The notes under the pieces were generated by a model. It searched no databases. It was given only the letters and a program-made list of their open reading frames with translations, and was not told the origin of the DNA. Both the position numbers and the translations under genes were made by a program. This document shows, one piece after another, positions 36,602 through 46,964 of a DNA stretch of 64,000 nt. This DNA is from Pseudocercospora fijiensis CIRAD86 (Eukaryota > Ascomycota > Dothideomycetes > Mycosphaerellales > Mycosphaerellaceae): positions 752,001-816,000 of the forward strand of contig NW_006921549.1 in the NCBI RefSeq assembly GCF_000340215.1, in the 5' to 3' direction. Every line of letters starts with the position of its first letter. The first letter of the stretch is position 1.

Positions 36602-38165
36602 TTATAGTATCGTATCGTTAGGAACAGCTAGGTAGTAAATAGCTAGCTACCTTTTTTTTTTGTTTCCTAGCTACCTAACTACTAGATTTTTTTTCCTAGC
36701 TACCCTAGCTAGCCTAACTACTAGAATTTCTTTCCTAGCTACCCTAACTACCTAAATTTTGCCTTCTATACGGCGGCTCTCTCCTACTAACGGAACCGAG
36801 CTACTATACCTAACGAATCTAAGCTCGTTTTTAGTCTTAATCTATCCTCTTTCGGTATAAGACACTCGATAAGCAAATGCTTAGGCCGAGTCTAACTACG
36901 AAACCTAAGACTAACTAATAGCTCTATTAACTAATCCTAATCCTCGAACTCCTTCCGCTTCTTAGTAAAAACCTTAAAGAGCGCTCGAGCTTCTTCGGGT
37001 ACCTACGGAGTAGTCGAGATAAAGCCGTATCGCTAAAATAGGTAATCCTTCGGAGGCTTATATAGAGATTTAGAGAATTCTAACGCTAACCTATCCTACT
37101 AGTAGCTTAGATTCCGGATATAAGCCCTCTCTACCTTAGTAAAGATTTTATATAGTAGTAGTACTCTGCCTTCGAGAAACGCTTTCTATTTAACTGTTAG
37201 TATCTGTTAGCTACGAACGCCGGCTATATATGCCGAGTATAGAATAATTACCTATACCCCTTCCTCCTATAGTAATACTTCTACCGTCCCTAGATACCTA
37301 GCCCCGATCGTATTAATCGCAAGCTACTTTGCCTTTATAGACGTAAAGGCTTCGCTCTAATACTAATAAAGAAACTTCTACTCTATATCGAGGATATAAA
37401 GACGACTAGTCTCGATTCCAATCCTTACTAGCTTTTCGTAGTAGCTTTAACTATAATTTTCTAGATTAATAGGACTTATACCTTAGCCCTTTACTAGTAT
37501 CTCGTCTCTTTAACTATGCTCGATCTACTCCTAGCGCTTATCGTCTATAGCGTTAGGCCCTAAGACTGTACCTATTACTAGATCGACGTATAGTATCTCC
37601 TCGCTTTTTTTAGTTCCTTTATTCGTAGTATTAAGCTCTATCGCGGTATTCTAAACTCTAGTATTGTTGTTCTCGGCTATCTAAATATCTCCGTTACTAT
37701 CGGTCGTATCGATAGAGGTAGCGGCTATAGGTCTAAATACTATTAGTTAACGTGTTAAAGAAAAACATACCGGCTATAGCTGCCGGCTACGGCTACCGGC
37801 TATAGCTACTAGCTACGGCCGCTAGCTAGATTGACTTACGCTACTAGAACTTTACGCTCGAAAACTAGCCGCAATTCTTTCCTCCTCTTAGCCTTCTTTT
37901 AGGTTATCTTCTTATTCTAACCTTTACTTTTTTCTATAGGCGCTAGCTATCGATAGAATGCCTTATTCCGCGCCTTTCTTCTCTTATCCTTAGCTCTTTT
38001 ATCCTTATCTATCTTATCCTTTCTCTCGCGGTCTCGTACGGAATTCTTCTTCGTAGAGTACTCCTCTTTAGTTTTACGCTTTTTAGTTAGACGCTTAGGC
38101 AAAACAAACTCGCGGTCTTTAGTTCTATCTTCTATTTAGCGCGCGGCGCGCTTCTCTCTTGCTAT
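36602..38165 (-). pseudogene. hAT copy 1: about 484-aa basic/Gln-rich ORF
   Basis: Minus strand, start ATA at 38165 (ATG lost), stop TAA at 36604-36602. Exon 1 encodes a very basic segment of about 108 residues (PKRLTKKRKTKEEYSTKKN, KDKRAKDKRRKAQNK). An intron with GTAAGT donor, AGCCGGC repeats and a TTAACTAATAG branch region follows. Exon 2 encodes a mixed helical part and a C-terminal run of QLGQLGKK-type repeats. Lies just upstream of, and in the same direction as, the transposase. Could be a DNA-binding accessory protein. No family recognised. Confidence 0.65.
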
Positions 38166-38284
38166 TATAAGGGAAAGGGGCGGGGGCGTAGCGTATAGTA
38201 GTTGTTGTCGGTATAGGTATAGAGGAAGAAGTTAAAAGTATAAGAATATCGCGAAGCCCTAATTGTTACCGCCTACGTAACGTT

Positions 38285-38625
38285 ATATAGGTAAGCTTTC
38301 GCAACTACGGTAACTACGCCCCGGCAATAGCAACTACGCCCTAGTAACAGCAACTACGCCCTAGCAACGGCAACTACGCCCTAGTAACGGTAATAAAGCG
38401 TAGTAAATACAACCTAGTAACTATTATAGCCGGCAATCGTAGCCGGTAGTCGAATAAGAGTGTCCTTATAGCAAAACTACGCCCTAGTAACGGCAACTAC
38501 GCCCTAGTAACGGTAACTACGCCCTAGCAACGGCAACTACGCCCTAGCAACGGCAAAAGAGCGTAGTAAATGTAACAGAGTTACTATTATAGCCGGCAAT
38601 CGTAGCCGGCAGTCGAATAAGAGTG
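38285..38625. repeat. 20-bp minisatellite at the right end of hAT copy 1
   Basis: Tandem AACTACGCCCTAGTAACGGC units in two blocks, about 38300-38400 and 38470-38570. They are separated by a 52-bp module containing ATAGCCGGCAATCGTAGCCGG and GAATAAGAGTGTCCTTATAG. Unit sequences vary only at TA/CA positions. Confidence 0.85.
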
Positions 38626-38755
38626 TTCTTATAGTAAAACTAATACAGTCTCTAGTTCAAACTAGGAATCTGTATAGTTCGAAAAAACCAAACCGGAACT
38701 AGGGAGCTAGTTCGCCGCTAAGAAACCAAACTATATACGTTTAGTAGTTCGGAAA

Positions 38756-38775
38756 CCGAACTACTACGGGGTCTA
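38756..38775 (-). repeat. Right terminal inverted repeat, hAT copy 1
   Basis: Complement reads TAGACCCCGTAGTAGTTCGG. Confidence 0.93.
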
Positions 38776-38783
38776 TACTATTT
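38776..38783 (+). repeat. 8-bp target-site duplication (right) of hAT copy 1
   Basis: TACTATTT; Gypsy B continues directly with ...TTTCGTACTAAG. Confidence 0.95.
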
Positions 38784-40692
38784 CGTACTAAGTAGGTAGA
38801 TCCGTATTAAGACTAACGCTTTACAGTTCGCGATATTAGCTATTATGTTACAGTAGGCTAATAACAATTACTAGTACCTAATTGCCTTCTTCTTAAGGAA
38901 GATAATTAATACTAAGCGCCGCTACGAGACCTACGAGTAAGAGCTCTTAGCAATCGTAGAAGCTTTTAAGTATTAGCGATATTACCTTAATAGAGCCTAG
39001 TATACTATATAGGTCTATATAGACTATAACAACCTCCGTAGTATTACTAAGGTTACTAGGGTTATAGGTCGATAGGCTAGATAGGCCGTCTACCTCGCTA
39101 GGTTTGATTTTAATATATTATATCGGCTAGGCGTAAGCAACCCTACTAATAGCCTATCGAGGCGACCTAATTATAATAGCGAGACCTAATATATTAATTT
39201 ATTGTTTCTAACCCTATAGTATAAGATTGCTATAGCCCGTATTATTAATAAGTAAGCGTAGGATAAGCGGCTTACCGGACTCCGCGACGGCTTAAAGTAT
39301 ATTAATGCTCTTACTATATTAATAGTGCGTATTAAGGACATAGATAGGAAGAGTTATAATAACTCCCTAGTCGACATCGCTATATATAGTAATAGCGATA
39401 GTACAGCTATAGTTAATCCGGCTACTAGTACTATTAGATATATATAATACGTACCTCGTTTAATAGCGAGGGTGCTATTAAATAATCTTACAAATAGGGA
39501 TAGTTAATCGTTTATAGATAAGCTATTACGTACTTAGTAGAGGGACGCCTTTACTATCGAACGTATTAATAAGCTTATAAGTAGGCGAAAGACTCGATCT
39601 AGTAAGAGTAATAATTAGTCGATCGACGATAAAGGTTACTTAAAGTTTAAGGGTAGATACTATATCCCCGCTAAACATTCGATCCGATAAGAGCTTCTTA
39701 AGCGACACTATAATAGTAAGCTTGCCGGTTACTATAGTATAGAGAGGTCGTACGAGCTACTATCGCGTATATACTACTAGCTAAATAGTAAGCGGGATAT
39801 AAAGGACTACGTAAACACGTATACCGTATATTAACGAGTTAAAGTACTAAAGTACTTGCTATTCGGCTAGTTGTCTTTACTTACTATTCTAAAGAAGCTA
39901 CTTATAGAGCTAATAATAGACTTTATTATAGGCCTTCCGCCTACTAACTATAGGGGCAGTAAGGACATCTTCGATGCTATCCTTGTTATAGTAGATTAAT
40001 TTACTAAGGGGGCTCGTTATATCCCTACTCGGAAGGATTAGACAGCTATTAACCTAGCTAAGTTACTATAGAATAGCATCTTCTATAGCTATTAGGGAAC
40101 CCCTAAAGGGATAGTTTCCGACCGAGGCTCGACGTTTATATCTTATTATTAGAGTAAAATATACCTATAGCTAAGACTTAAGCATCGCCTGTCTATAGCG
40201 TTCTATCTATAAATAGATAGCTAGACCGAGAGGCAAAATGCTACCCTATAGTAGTACCTACGTAGCTATATTAATAAGAACCCCGACGATTAGGTTAACC
40301 TCCTATAACTAGCTAAATTCGTATATAATAATAGTATCTACTTATCTACTAAGGTCTCCCCTTATTTCGCTATAATAGGTAGCAACCCTATATTACTATA
40401 AGACCCCCTATCGCTCGAGGCCGACCGTAAGGAAAGGGAAGCGTATTAAGTACTAATCCCTAAGATACTAGTAGCTATTAAGAGGGTTTAAAAGATACGG
40501 GAAATTTACGCTAAGTTAGCTAACAAACTAGCAAAGGCCTAGGCCTATTAGAAGGCCTACTATTATAAACACTATACCCTAACAACCTTTAAGTAAGGCG
40601 ATATAGTTATACTTAGTACGAAGAACCTCCGTATCCGTAAATACCCCTCGCCTAATAGTAAGACAAGGCCTAAACTCGCACTAAGGTATATT
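38784..40692 (+). pseudogene. pol: pol of Gypsy B, part 2 (RNase H and integrase)
   Basis: Continues B's pol after hAT copy 1. RNase H to about 39160 (RRYETYE*ELLAIVEAFKY at 38914-38973), linker, H2C2 zinc-binding segment about 39640-39830, and integrase core about 39900-40330 (IDFIIGLPP, the D-R-G-S motif near 40120, and IDS*TERQNATL). GDIVILSTKNLRIRK follows at about 40600-40640. The frame is cut at 40692 by the short hAT form; GGTATATT is duplicated at 41233. Confidence 0.88.
40685..40692 (+). repeat. 8-bp target-site duplication (left) of the short hAT form
   Basis: GGTATATT, repeated at 41233-41240. Gypsy A reads through this site uninterrupted. Confidence 0.93.
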
Positions 40693-41232
40693 TAGACCTC
40701 GTAGTAGTTCGGTTTACGAACTACTAAACGTATATAGTTTGGTTTCTTAGCGGCAAACTAGCTCCCTAGTTCTGGTTTAGTTTTTTTAAACTATATAGAT
40801 TCCTAGTTCGAACTAGAGACTATATTAGTTTTACTATAAGGACACTCTTATTCGACTGCCGGCTACGATTGCCGGCTATATTTTACTATAAGGACACTCT
40901 TATTCGACTACCGGCTACAATTGCCGGCTATATTTTACTATAAGGACACTCTTATTCGACTACCGGCTACGATTGCCGGCTATAATAGTAACTAGGTTAC
41001 ATTTACTACGCTCGTAGTTGCTTTAATAATAGCTATTGCCGTTGCTAAGGCGTATTTACCGTTACTAGGGCGTAGTTGCCGTTACCGGGGCGTAGTTGCC
41101 GTTACTAGGGCGTAGTTACCGTAGTTACGAAAGCTTACCTCTATAATATTAGCTTAGTAAACCAACCTAAACTAAACTAGCGTTTCGGCTTAGCAAACTA
41201 AACTAAACTAACCCGAACTACTATAGGGTCTA
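40693..41232. mobile_element. 540-bp non-autonomous derivative of the giant hAT
   Basis: Begins TAGACCTCGTAGTAGTTCGG and ends with the inverse (ACTATAGGGTCTA). The left half matches the minisatellite end of the full copies (46395 side) and the right half matches the opposite end (55990 side), so it is an internal deletion of the 9.6-kb element. It keeps three copies of the 52-bp module with AGCCGGC motifs and several 20-bp minisatellite units. It has no gene and would need transposase in trans. Its own 8-bp duplication shows it moved independently. Confidence 0.92.
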
Positions 41233-41240
41233 GGTATATT
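41233..41240 (+). repeat. 8-bp target-site duplication (right) of the short hAT form
   Basis: GGTATATT. Confidence 0.93.
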
Positions 41241-41930
41241 AGCCCTTTCCGTATCCGAGAACCTAGGGGTACCTAGGTCTATTAACTATAGCTTCTACCC
41301 TATTATACTATCTATAACACCTTCTATATATCCCTTCTTAAGCCGTACTACCTACGCGAAGGGGATAAAGCGCCTACTAAATCCGAGGATATTAAAGGAC
41401 GGAAACTAATACTACTACTACTACTTATAGCAATAGTATAGGCTACTAAGGGTAACATAACCTATAGCAATATAGGCAGCTATGTTTAGTAAGATAGGAT
41501 AACGAGACTATCGCTTAGGCTAATAACTAGAGCCCTATAATATAGGCATTATAGAAGTGTAATATAAACAATATATTATACGAGATTAATAATCTATCTA
41601 CTCTATAGAAGGAGGCCTCTTATATAGGCTTAAAACTAGCCTATAGGTATAGGGCCGGTTACTAGCTAATAATATACTAGCTAATAGTAAAGAGCTATAG
41701 TCTATAGAACGTATTCTAAATTACCGGACTAGGTAAGGCAAGAAGGAGTACCTCTTAAATTAGCAAGGCTATTTACCTAAATAGGACTCGTAGGAGGCTA
41801 AAGACTCCTTCGAGGATATAACCGAGTTATTAGACGAGTATTAGACTAGTATAAAGAACAAGAAGAAGGCTAAGGGCCTATAATATCGCTAGAGAGACCT
41901 AGGACTAATGCTACCCCCGGGGTAATATTC
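41241..41930 (+). pseudogene. pol: pol of Gypsy B, part 3 (integrase C terminus and chromodomain)
   Basis: Integrase C-terminal linker (FRIREPRGT-like, PYYTIYNTFYISLLK) followed by a chromodomain at about 41725-41880: KKEYLLN*QGYLPK*DS*EAKDSFED then ELLDEY. The aromatic and Trp positions read as stops because TGG became TAG. The chromodomain marks a chromovirus, a lineage thought to use it to target histone-marked chromatin. Confidence 0.88.
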
Positions 41931-43058
41931 GCTAACTAATTAGAGACCGATAAACTAGGACAATAAGACTATACCTAGCGCGCTATAACGCGTTAACTAA
42001 TCGCCTACTCTTCTAAAAGATATCTACCTCTCTACTACCGAGCCCTATAGGCCCCCCTTTTATTCCTTTATTCTATTAAGGCCTCGAGGCCTAGGCAATC
42101 GGCGATGCGCGCGCGCGTACGAATAACGATAATAAGAATAATAATAGTATCGCGCTACGAGCTAGTAGTATATTAGTAGCCGATACGGCCGTATTAGTAA
42201 CGGTATTACGGAGTGTGTTACTAGTTAAAGAAGGAAATAAAGGACAAGGTAAAGTTAGCGCTAAGACGGCTAGCGCCGCTATTATTAATATTACCTACTC
42301 GCTACTATTATTAACCTTACTTGTTATCGTTACTATACCTATAAAAACAACCTTACCTATACTACGGCCTAAGGCCGGAACGTACTATACTAACTAGGTT
42401 AAAAGATTAAACGATTAATAGACTAACTAAGGGCAAAAACTATAGAGCTAAGCTAGCCGGGGTCGATCTTACAAATAATAAGTTACTCCTCGATCTTTCC
42501 GACCCTTTAAGCGAAGCGAACCTTAACTACTATACTTATAATAGCCTTTACCTATAGAAACTAGACGAACTGTGTTTTTTAAAAGAGATAAGATTAACAA
42601 TTAAAGGCTACTAAACCTAACTAATTAGGGCTAGCAAAACTACGAACAATAATAGCCCTCGTAATAATAAGAACGATCCCTCGGAAAGCGGACATTTCTA
42701 GGTCTTTTAGAGTAGACGTAAAGAACTTAGGCAACCTTACTTAGAACGGGGGTAGTGCTATAATACCCCGTATACCTACCTATTATAGTAGGGAAGATAC
42801 GCTTGTATTGTAATTAGTTACTAGCCTTTAATTTATATAGCTATATAACCCCTTATTATTACAAGCGATAGTAATAGCTTAGTTAGAAGTTAGACATTAT
42901 AGGAGGTAAGGTTTAGATAGAATAATAATGTAATCGGTTAGTTAAGCGTTTAATTTAGCGCGAAGCGAGTAAGTTATTAGACTTGCTAAGTTATAATAAG
43001 GAGATTAGAACGAGGATATAGAAGGCTACGAGGGCGCGGCCTTTAGAAGGGAAGCGTA
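41931..43058 (+). other. 3' non-coding region of Gypsy B with polypurine tract
   Basis: Colinear with A's 3' region (inverted). Ends with TTTAGAAGGGAAGCG before the LTR. The open segment 42215-42397 is not preserved in A and is not accepted as a gene. Confidence 0.65.
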
Positions 43059-43247
43059 TATTAGAGGCTATACGTAATTAGTATATAACTAGCTCGAGTA
43101 AAGCTAGGGTCCTAATACCTTAGGTAGGGCTTAGCGCTTAGCGTTAGGCTAACTAGCCTACCTTCCTCCCTCTCCTCTTAGATCTCTATCGAATACTATA
43201 CTAACTTACTACTACCCTATCTACCTGCTAATATAACCCTTCTTACA
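43059..43247 (+). repeat. 3' LTR of Gypsy B
   Basis: 189 bp, ends TATTAG...CTTACA. Followed directly by gag-leader sequence of fragment E rather than by a copy of B's left flank. Confidence 0.88.
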
Positions 43248-44041
43248 ATATCCGTATTATAGGGGCCTATAATATATTATTAGTATTACCCCTTATAATA
43301 GCCGGTTTATTACGAACCAATAACAACAACCGCGGCGCCGCTAGTAGCGTTAGTAATAACAATACTAGTAGTATAGAGCCTATTAAGGAACCTAAGGTTC
43401 TAGGTAATAATCTAGAATTGCCTGTTAACGATATTCTTAATAATATTGTTAATCGACGATATAGCTAACTAGCCTTTAGCCCCTAGCTAATAGCGAGACT
43501 TTAAGAAGCTACTTAGAATAGGCTTACTACCTTGCGTTAAGAACAATAGCTAAAGGATAATCTCCTCGAGATTCGCCGCCTATAGGAGTCTCTAATAACT
43601 AATACTAAACTAGTAGTAGGGCCTTCCTTACTACCTATTTAAAAGAAGGATACTAAGCTTAAGGACTATACTGTATTCGACGGCTCTAGTCGCAAGCAGT
43701 ATAATAACTATATACGTAACTATAAGCTTAACTAGCGCAATATACTAAGAGCGCTACTAGACGACTACTCCTTAGTTGTTTACGCTATATAATATATTAA
43801 TAGCGACCTAAAACGCACTTAGGATAATTATTTCGAATCCCTTAGTAACTAGACTACTGTTTAGTAGAAAACCTATAAGACTATTATACTAGATACCCTT
43901 AGAAACCCTATACTAAGGCAATAACACGCTTAGGACTAGTACCTCCGAGCTAAACAAAAGACTAACTAGTTAGCCCGCTTATTTAAAGCCTATTTAAAGA
44001 CCCTCGAAGATAACCTTCTAGCTAAGCCCGGTTCTATATAG
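43248..44041 (+). pseudogene. gag: gag fragment E of the A/B Gypsy family
   Basis: Starts abruptly 226 bp into the leader relative to B, then follows gag (NLELPVNDILNNIVNRRYS at about 43405-43465, then the capsid region). It ends at 44041 inside capsid, after TTCTATATAG, where Gypsy D begins. Both ends are truncated. The missing leader next to B's 3' LTR suggests LTR-mediated or deletion rearrangement between two family members. Confidence 0.82.
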
Positions 44042-44290
44042 TATAAGAACCTAAGTAAGTAAAGTCTCCTATCCTACCTTAGCAATCCTATATAACAATT
44101 ATATAATGTTATTACGTATACTACGATACTAGACCGCTAGCGTAGAGCCTACTTAGCGTAGGTTCGGAGATGTCCGGCTACTTATACGGATTTGCTCGGT
44201 CGACCGGCTTAGCGGATATACTAGCCGGGCGAAGCCTAGTTAATAGTAAACGCTCTACCCTGTTTTAGAAAGGTACGGTTTAGTTCTACT
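44042..44290 (+). other. 5' region of Gypsy D, probable LTR/leader
   Basis: Begins TATAAGAACC at the break in fragment E, compatible with a RIP-altered TG start of an LTR. The second LTR is not in the window, so the LTR length cannot be set. No ORF seen. Confidence 0.4.
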
Positions 44291-44329
44291 TTCTACTACG
44301 GCGATTAGTAGAGGGTGTTCTATACGTTG

Positions 44330-45760
44330 CTATATACCTATTTTCTTATAGTTCTAAACCGTCTACTCTTAGTAGTAGCCTATAGAACCCCGAAAGATAA
44401 ACGTAAGCGATCCGAATACGCCGGGCGCGGGAAACGCGTAGAATAATGCCCTAGGAGCGCCGATAGTATTAGAAAACGACGTAGCGATATAATAAGACGA
44501 AGCCGAATATTAGGCGCGCCGAGAAGCGACCCGCCTATAGCTCGAACGATTTCTAGCTAAGTAGGAAGTGCTTAGGCTAGAAGTATAGGCTTAAGAAGCT
44601 AAGCGAGAGAATACGCGTCTTTATACCCTTAGGGACGCCGGCGATACGCTAGCTCCGAGTAGCGGTACTACCGGCGAGGGTTCTACGATAACCCTATCCC
44701 TAGAAGACGATAAGGACGAGGACGAGGAAGAATTAGCTAACGAGTCGATTTAGAGGCCTAAATCTTAGAGAGCTGAATCTATCTCGTATCGACTACCTCT
44801 TTCTAGAAGTGCGCTAAGCGTAGCTACTATACCTAGTATAAGCTACGTAGTCGCTAGTCTTACGGCTATTAAGCCTCGCCTAAAGGAACCTAAGCCCTTT
44901 AAAAGCGATATAATTAAGGAGTCGAGGCGATTCCTTCGAGAACTTTCTATTACCTTTATACTATCCGGAGCTACCTTTTATACGGACGAAAGTAAGGTAC
45001 TTTATAGTATTATATACCTTATAGGCGATACGTAGGAGCGATAGTATAACGAAAACAGCCTTAAGGACCTATAAAATTATATCTACTAGGACTTTAAAAC
45101 CTTCTATTAGGACTACGTCGGGGACCCTATAAACCGTATACTAGACGTAACCCTCGAGTATAAGGTAGCTCGTTAGCGTAAGGGATAGTTAGTCTAAAGC
45201 TTTACCTTTAAGCTCGTAGTACTCGAAGATTAACTTAGCGACTATAGCGAGGAGTATAGGATCCGCTATCTCCTCGTTAAACTCTAGCCGGCGATTCGTA
45301 GCGCGATTATTAAATACTATATAGTGCTAACGACGCGTTACGAACTCGTAGAGCTTGCGACGCGTATCGAGACCCTTAATAAGCCGTCTAGTAAACGTAA
45401 GGATCGTAACTACGATAAAACTAGAGGTAGTAAAGGCAAGAAGCGTCGATCTAATAGTTAGGCCTAGAAGTAGTAGTTAAATCGCGACCGTAGCGTAGGC
45501 GGAAAGTATACGAAGGGCGATAACTCGCAAGGCGGGTATAATATTAGTAAGGTCGAATATTATAGCTATCGCTAGAAAGGCTATTATAAGAACGCGTACC
45601 TAAACCGCTATCTCTAGAAAGACGATAACCCTACGGTACGTAAGATAGCCGCTAACGCTAAAGAAAAGAAGAACGACTCGAAGGCTAAGAGAAAAGACAA
45701 GGCACCTCCTAAGAGCTAGGGATAGGTACGAAATCTTAACTAAGTAGCTTAGTAGTAGTA
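44330..45760 (+). pseudogene. gag: gag of Gypsy D
   Basis: Acidic linker at about 44690-44745 (EDDKDEDEEE-like), capsid core about 44880-45400 (ESRRFLRELSITFILSG, FKTFY*DYVGDP), basic stretch about 45380-45480, then a CCHC knuckle at about 45550-45610 (YYSYR*KGYYKNAY). Its C, C, H and C positions all read Tyr, as expected from TGC/CAC becoming TAC/TAC. Lys-rich tail. Stops at Gln/Trp positions. Confidence 0.78.
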
Positions 45761-46394
45761 GTACCTACGGGACGCGTATACGAAGCAATCGTTACGTAAG
45801 AAGGGGAAGTAGCCGTCGAATACTTATTAGATAATACTACTAATATTAGAATAGTATCTTAAGAATTCGTTCTACGATACTAGCCTTAGCGGATTGTTAA
45901 TACCGTACTACCTAGTACCGATAGTTTCTAGGGCGACCGAGGATACTACTATAGAGCGTATTATTTACGCTTACGGATCGCCGACTCTATAGGCTAAGAA
46001 CGTATTACTACCGGAGTATTCTACGCTTTCGAGATGCCCCTCCCTAATATTATTCTTAGTAGGCCGTAGAGGCGCGATTAAAAGGTAATCGTTAATAGCT
46101 CGATAGATACCTAGACCTATAGGAACGAAGCCGTAGCGCGTATAATACGCGTACGGGAACTATAGGAATTCTAGAAGGATATACGTAACGCTCTATACGT
46201 ATATACGATTAGCGTTCGCTAGCTCCGTAATATCGCTAAGGATTCCTCCTTACTAGAAGAAGTTAAAGACTTCGAAGACGTCTTTACTATAACGCCCGAA
46301 GCGCGATATAAGCTCCTCGACGACGTAGAGTATACGATCGACCTAATCCCCGGAACGAAGCCGCTATATAAACCTCTCTACTATTCTTTAGGAA
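45761..46394 (+). pseudogene. pol: pol of Gypsy D, part 1 (protease region and RT start)
   Basis: Poorly preserved protease region, followed by the pre-RT motif YTIDLIPGTKPLYK at about 46332-46373. It is cut at 46394 by hAT copy 2. Protease catalytic residues could not be placed with confidence. Confidence 0.65.
46387..46394 (+). repeat. 8-bp target-site duplication (left) of hAT copy 2
   Basis: TTTAGGAA here, TTTAGAAA at 55991-55998; one G/A difference. Confidence 0.85.
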
Positions 46395-46414
46395 TAGACC
46401 CCGTAGTAGTTTGG
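46395..46414 (+). repeat. Left terminal inverted repeat, hAT copy 2
   Basis: TAGACCCCGTAGTAGTTTGG. Confidence 0.92.
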
Positions 46415-46604
46415 TTTCCGAACTACTAAACGTATATAGTTTGGTTTCTTAGCGGCGAACTAGCTCCCTAGTTCCGGTTTAGTTTTTTCGAACTATATAG
46501 ATTCCTAGTTTAAACTAGAGACTATATTAGTTTTACTATAAGGACACTCTTATTCGACTGCCGGCTACGATTGCCGGCTATAATAGTAACTCTGTTACAT
46601 TTAC

Positions 46605-46830
46605 TACGCTCTTTTGCCGTTGCTAGGGCGTAGTTACCGTTGCTAGGGCGTAGTTTTGCTATAAGGACACTCTTATTCGACTACCGGCTACGATTACCGG
46701 CTATAATAGTTACTAGGTTGTATTTACTACGCTTTATTACCGTTGCTAGGGCGTAGTTGCCGTTACTAGGGCGTAGTTACCGTTACTAGGGCATAGTTGC
46801 TATTACCGGGGCGTAGTTACCGTAGTTACA
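46605..46830. repeat. 20-bp minisatellite, hAT copy 2
   Basis: Inverse of the copy 1 array: GCCGTTGCTAGGGCGTAGTT units in two blocks around a 52-bp module containing CCGGCTACGATTACCGGC. Fewer units than copy 1. Confidence 0.85.
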
Positions 46831-46964
46831 AAAGCTTACTTATATAACGTTACGTAGGCGGCAACAATTAGGGCTTCGCGATATTCTTATACTTTTAACT
46901 TCTTCCTCTATACCTATACCGAAAACAACTACTATACGCTACGCCCCCGCCCCTTTCCCTTATA

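Larger units (their letters stand above)
29207..38775 (-). mobile_element. Giant hAT transposon copy 1 (9,569 bp) with histone genes
   Basis: Ends are inverted: TAGACCCCGCAGTAGTTCGG at left and the complement of TAGACCCCGTAGTAGTTCGG at right (19 of 20 identical; the difference is a CA/TA pair). The ancestral CAG start, the 8-bp duplication and the BED/hAT transposase inside assign it to the hAT superfamily. Gene order by coordinate: 179-aa ORF (+), H3-like gene (-), CenH3-like gene with possible extension (-), transposase (-), about 484-aa ORF (-). Known fungal hATs I am aware of are about 3-5 kb with one gene, so this is unusually large. It inserted into the RT/RNase H region of Gypsy B. Copy 2 at 46395-55990 is the same element in opposite orientation. 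Confidence 0.93.
18819..43247 (+). mobile_element. Gypsy chromovirus B, split by three later insertions
   Basis: The 189-bp LTRs at 18819-19007 and 43059-43247 flank gag and pol pieces that join in order across three insertions: A (20576-27597), hAT copy 1 (29207-38775) and the short hAT form (40693-41232). Removing these and one copy of each duplication gives a colinear element matching A throughout. The two 5-bp flanks (accgc and atatc) do not match, so one end has probably been rearranged with the neighbouring fragment E. All coding parts are RIP-decayed. Chromodomain at the integrase C terminus places it among Ty3/Gypsy chromoviruses. Confidence 0.85.

Noticed and set aside
38285..38625. 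CRISPR-like array of 20-bp repeats
   Set aside because: Units are contiguous without unique spacers, and the setting is a eukaryotic transposon; it is a minisatellite.
42215..42397. 60-codon plus-strand open frame with a hydrophobic stretch
   Set aside because: Lies in the Gypsy 3' non-coding region and is not open in the sister copy A.
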